From positions 1-7,450 of the forward strand of contig CAZIWX010000120.1 of assembly GCA_964543125.1 (NCBI GenBank): DNA of 7,450 bases, given 5' to 3'. The notes under the pieces were generated by a model that saw only the letters and a list, made by a program, of their open reading frames with translations, searched no databases and was not told the origin of the DNA. The translations under genes and the position numbers were made by a program. Below are positions 1 to 5,080 of the stretch, one piece after another; position 1 is the first letter of the stretch, and each line of letters starts with the position of its first letter. The stretch comes from CAZIWX01 sp964543125. Its GTDB lineage: Bacteria; Fidelibacterota; UBA8477.

Positions 1-16
1 GAAACACCTCGGATAA

Positions 17-33
17 TTCTGTGTTTTCTGTGT
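17..33. repeat. Direct repeat TTCTGTGT x2
   Basis: The octamer TTCTGTGT occurs at 17-24 and again at 26-33, one base apart, followed by AAATCCGC. Read on the minus strand this is GCGGATTT followed by ACACAGAAAACACAGAA. The pattern resembles dispersed intergenic tracts of the 'ACACAGATT...CGCGGATT' kind that I recall from environmental genomes. That resemblance is from memory and untested. Confidence 0.45.
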
Positions 34-71
34 AAATCCGCTGCTAAACCCTCCCGGCGCAACCACCCTGC

Positions 72-95
72 CTCGTGCTCGTACTCGTACTCGTA
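72..95. repeat. Hexamer tandem repeat (CTCGTR)4
   Basis: Four consecutive hexamers are present: CTCGTG at 72-77, then CTCGTA at 78-83, 84-89 and 90-95, followed by a diverged TTCGGC. On the minus strand the unit is TACGAG. It is non-coding in context. The copy number is low, so this is a simple-sequence or dispersed-repeat remnant, not a CRISPR or large satellite. Confidence 0.75.
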
Positions 96-156
96 TTCGG
101 CATATGGCCATCTAAAAGCGCAAACCATTACTATCACAAACTGCCGTAGCCTTGCT

Positions 157-191
157 AAAACAAAACGGGGCGCCAGACAGGCGCCCCGTTT
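157..191 (-). terminator. Rho-independent terminator of the Gly/Met/His-rich secreted protein gene
   Basis: A perfect 12-bp stem pairs 163-174 (AAACGGGGCGCC) with 180-191, around a 5-nt loop (175-179). On the minus strand the GC-rich stem runs into TTTTGTTTT (165-157), the U-rich tail of an intrinsic terminator. It begins about 32 nt after the TAA of the gene ending at 223. On the plus strand the tail is only GTTTCTCTATTTC, so activity in that direction would be weaker. Confidence 0.9.
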
Positions 192-222
192 CTCTATTTC
201 CAATCTCCCGATTATCTTTCGT

Positions 223-1254
223 TTATTTCAGGAAAGTAATTACCCGGTTCACACGCTCGGACCCCATTGAGATACTATAGAGGTAAAGACCTGATGCGAC
301 CGGCGCCCCCTGGGCATTGGTTCCATTCCAGGTTATATTGTATTGCCCTGCTGCCATATAACGATTACCAACCAGGGTTTTTACATTACGCCCCCGGATA
401 TCGTAAATGGTGACACTTATATTGCCTGGTTCCAGGACTTTGAAAGATATGGTCGTGGAAGGATTAAACGGATTCGGGGAATTCCAATTTTCACCGATAT
501 ATTGGTTTCTACCCCGGTTCATCCGTGGCGAATGAGGACCGCCATGGCCCATGAAACCAAACTCACGCCAAATGCCGCCGTTCAATTCAGTTACAACCAG
601 CACACTGGCATCCCACACCGGAGATTCCATCATTTCGATGCCGGTTACGGTGACGACATCACCAGCGGTGGGACGGCTCAGGGTTGAATCAACCGGGATA
701 TACCATTCCGGTCCAAAATTCATAATATAATCCATAGTGGAATCACCATCGACATCGAGGAAAAAGATTTCGTGGTAAACCAGGCTATCGGGGCCCTCTT
801 CACGCGTATGATAACCGGCTTCTACCGAATCATGTTCTTCAATGCGCCATTGGTGCATATTGCCGTTCATGCCACTCCATTCGTTACCATGGTGATAGCC
901 GCCGAATCCACCAAAAAAAGTGCTGTCCCAATGACCGAAACCCAGGCTGTCACCCATACCGGGTCCGCCCATGCCGGGACCATGATGCATACCCGGGCCG
1001 GCGAAGCTGGAATCACAGTCCGGATCCACCAATATCATTTCGGTAAAAACCGTACCGGTAACCGTCACGGTTGTTAATGAATCATGATCCATACCCCAAC
1101 CATCACCGTCATGCATGCCGCCGCCATGGCCGCCCATTCCGCCATTTCCACCCATACCACCGGGACCGCCCATTCCCTGGGCCCAAAGCGGGCTGGTCAT
1201 GGCAAAGGCGATGGTTAGAGCCATAATTGCTGATTTTCTACTTTTTGTTTGCAT
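223..1254 (-). CDS. Secreted Gly/Met/His-rich protein with C-terminal sorting (T9SS/FlgD-Ig-like) domain
   Basis: This 343-residue exported protein has no function I recognise. Residues 1-25 form a Sec signal peptide (basic KSRK, a hydrophobic stretch, then PLWA). Residues 27-58 are low complexity, rich in Gly, Met, His and Asp (GMGG repeats), and similar sequence recurs at 86-101. Residues 61-76 and 199-230 are beta-rich with a repeated 'VTVTG' strand (63-67, 201-205), possibly a small OB-like or beta-sandwich fold. Between them lies an acidic D-x-D-G-D-x3-D loop (167-175) that looks calcium-binding. Residues 256-343 are a complete C-terminal domain starting at SPNPFNPST (259-267) and ending RVITFLK, the usual type IX/FlgD-like module for secretion or surface attachment. 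The ATG at 1254 has a strong AAGGAG 8 nt upstream. The gene appears to be its own transcription unit, with a sigma-54-like promoter and a strong terminator. Metal binding by the His/Met-rich part is only a guess. Confidence 0.88.
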   Translation of the reverse strand: MQTKSRKSAIMALTIAFAMTSPLWAQGMGGPGGMGGNGGMGGHGGGMHDGDGWGMDHDSLTTVTVTGTVFTEMILVDPDCDSSFAGPGMHHGPGMGGPGMGDSLGFGHWDSTFFGGFGGYHHGNEWSGMNGNMHQWRIEEHDSVEAGYHTREEGPDSLVYHEIFFLDVDGDSTMDYIMNFGPEWYIPVDSTLSRPTAGDVVTVTGIEMMESPVWDASVLVVTELNGGIWREFGFMGHGGPHSPRMNRGRNQYIGENWNSPNPFNPSTTISFKVLEPGNISVTIYDIRGRNVKTLVGNRYMAAGQYNITWNGTNAQGAPVASGLYLYSISMGSERVNRVITFLK

Positions 1255-1262
1255 TTTTCAAA

Positions 1263-1268
1263 CTCCTT
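1263..1268 (-). promoter_or_regulatory. Shine-Dalgarno AAGGAG for the secreted Gly/Met/His-rich protein
   Basis: AAGGAG (1268 to 1263 on the minus strand) is separated by 8 nt from the ATG at 1254. It fixes the start codon and fits a leader of about 30 nt from the proposed sigma-54 promoter. Confidence 0.85.
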
Positions 1269-1294
1269 TAATTTTCAAATTTCACCCGGTACAC

Positions 1295-1311
1295 ACCAAG
1301 AGTCGTGCCAA
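1295..1311 (-). promoter_or_regulatory. Sigma-54-type -24/-12 promoter candidate
   Basis: On the minus strand the sequence is TTGGCACG (1311-1304), ACTC (1303-1300), TTGGT (1299-1295). The sigma-54 consensus is YTGGCACG-N4-TTGCW. The -24 element matches fully, the 4-nt spacer is exact, and the -12 element differs at one base (GC becomes GG). The predicted transcription start is near 1284, giving a leader of about 30 nt that contains the AAGGAG site. Position, strand and spacing all fit the gene starting at 1254. The altered -12 C is normally strongly conserved, which limits confidence. Confidence 0.6.
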
Positions 1312-1327
1312 TCATGTAAATAGCTAT

Positions 1328-1351
1328 ATATACTATAATTACATAGTATAT
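1328..1351. repeat. Inverted repeat, 9-bp arms (possible operator)
   Basis: ATATACTAT (1328-1336) and ATAGTATAT (1343-1351) are perfect inverted arms around a 6-nt spacer. The centre lies about 55 nt upstream of the proposed sigma-54 start site. It could be a regulator-binding dyad, but an AT-rich palindrome here may also arise by chance and overlaps the alternative -10 element. Confidence 0.45.
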
Positions 1352-1361
1352 TGCTTATCAA
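1332..1361 (-). promoter_or_regulatory. Alternative sigma-70-like promoter candidate
   Basis: On the minus strand TTGATA (1361-1356) is followed after 18 nt by TATAGT (1337-1332), four and five matches respectively to the -35 and -10 consensus. It would give a leader of roughly 70 nt for the gene starting at 1254. In such AT-rich DNA this kind of match is common, so it is listed as the competing explanation to the sigma-54 site. Confidence 0.3.
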
Positions 1362-1392
1362 CTTTCGACCAAAAGCCCTGAACGCCGCAAAT

Positions 1393-1413
1393 TTTGCATA
1401 GGTTCAATGCAAA
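1393..1413. promoter_or_regulatory. Inverted repeat TTTGCAT-N7-ATGCAAA, possible activator site
   Basis: TTTGCAT (1393-1399) and ATGCAAA (1407-1413) are perfect 7-bp inverted arms with a 7-nt spacer, and an ATGCA recurs just beyond (1416-1420). The centre lies about 119 nt upstream of the predicted sigma-54 start, within the distance where sigma-54 activators usually bind. There is no U-tract following it, so it is not read as a terminator. That a Fis-type activator binds here is inference. Confidence 0.4.
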
Positions 1414-1456
1414 TTATGCACGGTCTTTGAATGTGAAAGTCTGACTAAATGATTTT

Positions 1457-2176
1457 TCAGTGAGAAAGGAACGAAATATCCAGCAGATTACCGGTGTAGG
1501 TCATCAGCGTCAGGGTCAGGAACGAATTACGCCAACGGAACCAGCGATTGTATGTATTGTACCGGTCCTGAATTGTTGCCGGATCATAGGCTTTCAAATA
1601 ATCGGCGTGGGTCTGTTGGGTCATGTAGGCCGCGATACCACTTCCGATTACCGTTGCCGAGAATGCAGCCGCCCAGAAGTATCCCCGCTGCCGTCCGGCC
1701 GCCAGTTGCCCCCAACCGGGGAAAGAGATGGATTTCAGGATAAGTTCAGCCCGCCGGTCGGTTTTAATCAGATAGGCGGCTTGATTCGAGGCCAACGCCG
1801 GTGAATGAATATATTGCTTACGGACCTGATTAAAAACATCCTGGATTTTAGGGGAAACTTCCCCCGGCTGAAATTGAAAATTGGGGTTGATGAGCACCAG
1901 GGAGGCCATGGTGCCGCGCGCTTCAGCTTCCTGACCCAGCGAAGCTTGCGCTAAAGCCATGTATTTCAGCAATATTTCCAGGCGCGGAAGGGGCTGTTGG
2001 GGGCGCGCCTCCAGCTCAGATTTCACCAGATTAACTACTTGCGAGTACTTTAAATTTTCGTAGCCGGCTTGTACCCGGCTCAGCGCGAGCGGTTCGGTTA
2101 ACAAACTATCCTGTCCAACGGCATACACGGTCAACAGTAGAATAAGAATACACTTTTTCAGGATTATAAATGTCAC
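1457..2176 (-). CDS. TPR-like / DUF5683-like membrane protein
   Basis: This 239-residue protein has unknown function. Residues 1-21 are a signal peptide or anchor (hydrophobic ILILLLTVYAVG). Residues 30-122 are predicted helical and resemble a short TPR-type repeat region (GYENLKYSQVVNLVKSEL, then LLKYMALAQASLGQEAEA), ending with a proline-bearing segment (NPNFQFQPGEVSPKI). Residues 145-239 resemble DUF5683: the hallmark FPGWGQL (152-158), a small hydrophobic span (166-185), then a Tyr/Arg-rich helix (193-216) and a final hydrophobic helix (218-234). The start is GTG at 2176, overlapping the Kelch stop by 4 nt (GTGA); there is no in-frame ATG before residue 73 and no strong Shine-Dalgarno, which points to translational coupling. 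It is the last gene of the five-gene unit, and no clear terminator follows it. DUF5683-type proteins are common in Bacteroidota and relatives but uncharacterised as far as I know. Confidence 0.8.
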   Translation of the reverse strand: MTFIILKKCILILLLTVYAVGQDSLLTEPLALSRVQAGYENLKYSQVVNLVKSELEARPQQPLPRLEILLKYMALAQASLGQEAEARGTMASLVLINPNFQFQPGEVSPKIQDVFNQVRKQYIHSPALASNQAAYLIKTDRRAELILKSISFPGWGQLAAGRQRGYFWAAAFSATVIGSGIAAYMTQQTHADYLKAYDPATIQDRYNTYNRWFRWRNSFLTLTLMTYTGNLLDISFLSH

Positions 2177-3414
2177 TTCAGATAGGTCAGCTTTTGAGAT
2201 ATATAGCGACTTGAATGACTCCGGGTCATATAGCGCAGAACAGCCACATATACCCCTGAGCTTCCCAGGCCGGTCCCTTCCAGCAGAATGGCCGGATTGT
2301 CCGGAGTAAGTTGAAGATTCTGACGGTAAACGATTTGTCCCAAAGTATTGTATATCGAAAGGTTTTGCACACCCGTAACGCCAGGTGGCAGGGAGAATGT
2401 CAATCGCACGCTGCCGTTAAACGGGTTAGGGAAAGCTTCGATAAGGCCGCTTTTTTCGGGTGTAAAAGGCACCGAAGCCAAACCGGTTGTGGGAATGAAT
2501 TGCTCCGTCGAGCGTAACAATTGATTACCGTTCCGTCCCCCCATCACATAAATCGCATCACCCGCCACAACCCCTGTTTCACCAAACCGCGGCAGGAGAT
2601 TGGATTCGAAAGTGTGCCAGTTAATTCCATCATAGTATTGATTATCATCAGCTTGCCCCTCCGAGCCGATCCCACCTAAAAGGACAAAGTCACCCCGAAA
2701 AAAAACAGCGGAACCGTCACTCCGCGGGTTGGTCAAAGGTACTACCGATTGCCATGCCTCAGCATCAATCCGCTGCTCTACGCTGGTCAGTGGATCTACA
2801 AAGCGTCCACCAGCACATATAATCGTATCGCCCTGGGCCGCCCAGGCAAATCCTACCCGCGCCTGATTCAATGTATCACTAACAGTCCACTGCCGGGTTT
2901 GAGGATCGAACCGATCAACGCGGGTTACCGGTGGCGCCCACATGGAATGGGATGCTTTTCCACCGATCAGGTAAATCGATCCGCTTTGCGCCACGACGCC
3001 CATTCCTTCGCGCGGAGTGGACATGGTTCCGGCAGACTGCCACTGATTGCTACCGACTACCCAAAAATCGACCTCGGGGATCAGGTCATTATGATTCCGT
3101 CCGCCAAAAACCCAAATCGTATCCCCCAGCGCTACGGCGACATGAGCTTCGCGCGGCTCCGGCATATCGGGCAAGCCCGTATTCCATTGATTCGCCGCTG
3201 GGTCGTACGCCCAGAGCTGTTGCCGTGTGGCATTCATGGCAGGCCCGGTGGTCCGGCCGCCAGTGATATAAACGGTGCCCTCCGCGACAACCGCCGCATG
3301 ACCAGTTCGCGGTTCCGGCATTTGAGCGCGTTCGACCCAATACCCATCAACCGCCCCGACAGTACCTTTCAGGAATAACCCCAGGATTAAATTTATAATT
3401 ATCGTTCTCATCAT
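2173..3414 (-). CDS. Secreted Kelch-repeat protein with C-terminal sorting domain
   Basis: This 413-residue exported protein is probably a beta-propeller used for binding or adhesion. Residues 1-21 form a signal peptide (MMRT, then hydrophobic IIINLILGLFL, cleavage near GTVGA). Six Kelch motifs follow, each with a 'PR...' strand and a Gly-Gly doublet: PEPRTGHAAVV...YITGGR (33-54), then PEPREAHVAV...VFGGRN, TPREGMGVV...LIGGK, NQARVGFAWA...CAGGR, NPRSDGSAVF...LLGGI and LPRFGETGVV...VMGGRN. Residues 322-413 are a C-terminal domain beginning EAFPNPFNGS and ending ISQKLTYLK, the type IX/FlgD-like sorting module. I chose the ATG at 3414 (a second ATG follows at 3411) because the signal peptide begins there; the longer reading to 3516 would overlap the kinase gene and place 34 non-signal residues in front. 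The gene sits 34 nt after the kinase stop, and its last bases overlap the next start. The ligand cannot be told from sequence. Confidence 0.87.
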   Translation of the reverse strand: MMRTIIINLILGLFLKGTVGAVDGYWVERAQMPEPRTGHAAVVAEGTVYITGGRTTGPAMNATRQQLWAYDPAANQWNTGLPDMPEPREAHVAVALGDTIWVFGGRNHNDLIPEVDFWVVGSNQWQSAGTMSTPREGMGVVAQSGSIYLIGGKASHSMWAPPVTRVDRFDPQTRQWTVSDTLNQARVGFAWAAQGDTIICAGGRFVDPLTSVEQRIDAEAWQSVVPLTNPRSDGSAVFFRGDFVLLGGIGSEGQADDNQYYDGINWHTFESNLLPRFGETGVVAGDAIYVMGGRNGNQLLRSTEQFIPTTGLASVPFTPEKSGLIEAFPNPFNGSVRLTFSLPPGVTGVQNLSIYNTLGQIVYRQNLQLTPDNPAILLEGTGLGSSGVYVAVLRYMTRSHSSRYISQKLTYLK

Positions 3415-3448
3415 GGATCTATATATCAAACCCGGTGCCAGTGTACTT

Positions 3449-5080
3449 TCAATGTGGGCTCGATTTACGCAGGCGTACGGTAATATTCGCCGTATCGCCT
3501 GCCGTAACGGTGACATAACGGTGCCACGGTGGAAAATCCGGATTCTTCAGAAGTAGCTGATACTCACCGGGTTGCAAGGCAATCGGCCTCTTAAGTGGCG
3601 TCATATCGATATGTTTGGAATTGACGTAAATATCAGCCCAGGGATAAACCCGAATAGCTAAAAATCCCAGTACGGAATTCCAATTCAGTAGAATTGAATC
3701 CATTTCTCCGGGCTGAATTTGGATGCTGCGGCTGATTTCAGGGTAATCGGGGTGCAAAAAATGCACGGTGTGGGATCCGGATGATAGAACAAGTGGTTTC
3801 GTAATGGGTGTCATTCCAATCCCGGTGCTATCAACGCGAATGTCAGCCCACGGAATTACAGCAAGAAAGAGCATCCCGGTTTGACCTTGCGGTGAGTTGG
3901 CGTTGGCCGGTGCCGGTTCATATTTTACCCGTGCAGGCTGAGCCGGAACGGAATTTTCGAGGATCGATATATCTCGCGGCGTTATTTGCGAAGCACTCTT
4001 ACCCTCGGGAAGTGAATCAGCGATGGCCTTGACCACCAAGGGGCTGTTGGCCGGTTGATTCAGATGGCTGGAATCAGCCGAAAAAGCCGGATAGGGGTTG
4101 ATAATATCAGAGCGTTTGCTTGTACGCCAGGTGTAAATAACCGCCAGAAGAAGCACAAAAGAGATGAGTCCTAAAATCCAGCTTTTCCGTGAGGGCAGAT
4201 GCAGTAAATCCTCAGCAGTTTCCTGTGTTTTAGCCTGATATCGCGGTTGAAATGCCGGTGGTTCCCGTTGGATTGGTTTGGATGGCCGCTTTTCAAGTTT
4301 TATATCATTCAGACGCTCCAGCGCCTGTCCGCAATCTTTAAAACGATCCCGTGGGTTTTTAGCAATCATGCGGCTGATCACCGCAACCAGTTCCCGGGGT
4401 AAATCGGGTCGCAGGGTAACTAAATCTTCGGGTTGGGTTCCAACCGCGAGATTAAGAGCAGCATTTAGATTTGCTCCAACCAGCGGGTTTTCACCCGTGG
4501 CCAGGGTATAGCCGGTCATTCCCAAAGCATAGATATCGGTAAGCGGTGTAGGCGGTTCCCCTAACGCTAATTCCGGCGCCAGGTATCCGGCTGAACCGGC
4601 GACCGGTTGATTTGAAGCTTCCAGTAGCGCAGCCAATCCAAAATCAGTGAGTTTGACCTGTCCTTCCGGACCGATCAACACATTAGCCGGTTTGATGTCA
4701 CGATGCAGAATGCCGGCCGCATGCGCTTGGGTACAGCCGGCCGTAGCTTGCCGCATAATTGATAAAAGTTGATCCCCTGGCAACTGATGATGCTCTGCCA
4801 AATATGTTGCCAGATCCCGGCCCGGGAAATATTCCAAAACCAGGTAAGGCGGTTCGTGGTCAGCATTAAATTCATAAATCGTGACGATATTGGGATGGTT
4901 CAATTTGGCCAGCAACCGCGCTTCCTGGGCAAATTGAGTCCGAATATCAGCGGCTGTCCCCAATTGAGTAAGGATTTTTAAAAAAACGGGGCGATCCAGC
5001 GACTCCTGTAGCGCCCGGGCAATGATAAGGTCATCACGTTGGGCCAGAATTTCTTCAATCCGGTAACCCCTAATCTTCAA
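3449..5080 (-). CDS. Membrane Ser/Thr protein kinase with two C-terminal PEGA domains
   Basis: This 543-residue Hanks-type kinase occupies residues 5-260 with its catalytic set intact: Lys35 (VFLKIL), alphaC Glu53, HRDIKPAN (126-133, catalytic Asp128), DFG (146-148) and APE-like APE (168-170), followed by TDIYALG (181-187). The glycine loop is degenerate: residues 11-24 show no GxGxxG. A Pro/Lys-rich linker (264-299) leads to one transmembrane helix (301-318), a Ser/Pro-rich spacer (320-400), and two tandem PEGA domains (402-467 and 472-538). Both carry PWADI (410-414, 480-484) and MTP (423-425, 493-495), so they look like an internal duplication. Topology puts the kinase in the cytosol and the PEGA domains in the periplasm. 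The start is TTG at 5080, supported by AAAGGA 8 nt upstream; no usable ATG precedes the core. It overlaps the sigma-54 activator gene by 11 nt, implying coupled expression. Substrates are unknown; the neighbouring activator is a candidate by position only. Confidence 0.93.
   Translation of the reverse strand: MKIRGYRIEEILAQRDDLIIARALQESLDRPVFLKILTQLGTAADIRTQFAQEARLLAKLNHPNIVTIYEFNADHEPPYLVLEYFPGRDLATYLAEHHQLPGDQLLSIMRQATAGCTQAHAAGILHRDIKPANVLIGPEGQVKLTDFGLAALLEASNQPVAGSAGYLAPELALGEPPTPLTDIYALGMTGYTLATGENPLVGANLNAALNLAVGTQPEDLVTLRPDLPRELVAVISRMIAKNPRDRFKDCGQALERLNDIKLEKRPSKPIQREPPAFQPRYQAKTQETAEDLLHLPSRKSWILGLISFVLLLAVIYTWRTSKRSDIINPYPAFSADSSHLNQPANSPLVVKAIADSLPEGKSASQITPRDISILENSVPAQPARVKYEPAPANANSPQGQTGMLFLAVIPWADIRVDSTGIGMTPITKPLVLSSGSHTVHFLHPDYPEISRSIQIQPGEMDSILLNWNSVLGFLAIRVYPWADIYVNSKHIDMTPLKRPIALQPGEYQLLLKNPDFPPWHRYVTVTAGDTANITVRLRKSSPH

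Larger units (their letters stand above)
1..156. other. Non-coding left edge with short direct repeats
   Basis: I see no supportable gene here: no ORF with a recognisable product, and no tRNA-like or rRNA-like stretch. It holds two short repeat tracts, listed separately, and lies beyond the terminator of the neighbouring minus-strand gene. Whatever gene lies further left is outside the window. Confidence 0.6.

Noticed and set aside
72..95. CRISPR array
   Set aside because: The units are only 6 bp, contiguous and without spacers.
1115..1381. Plus-strand Pro-rich open frame
   Set aside because: It is the antisense image of the Gly-rich repeat and signal peptide of the minus-strand gene, and continues into the promoter region.
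1387..1420. Inverted repeat after the DUF5683-like gene as a terminator
   Set aside because: The arms are AT-rich and short, and no U-run follows on the minus strand; an operator reading fits better.
2749..3378. Long plus-strand open frame (209 codons)
   Set aside because: It lies wholly antisense to the Kelch gene, has no recognisable domain or signal peptide, and its composition follows from the opposite strand's codons.
3415..3516. Longer N terminus for the Kelch gene
   Set aside because: It would overlap the kinase 3' end and put 34 non-hydrophobic residues before a clear signal peptide that begins at 3414.
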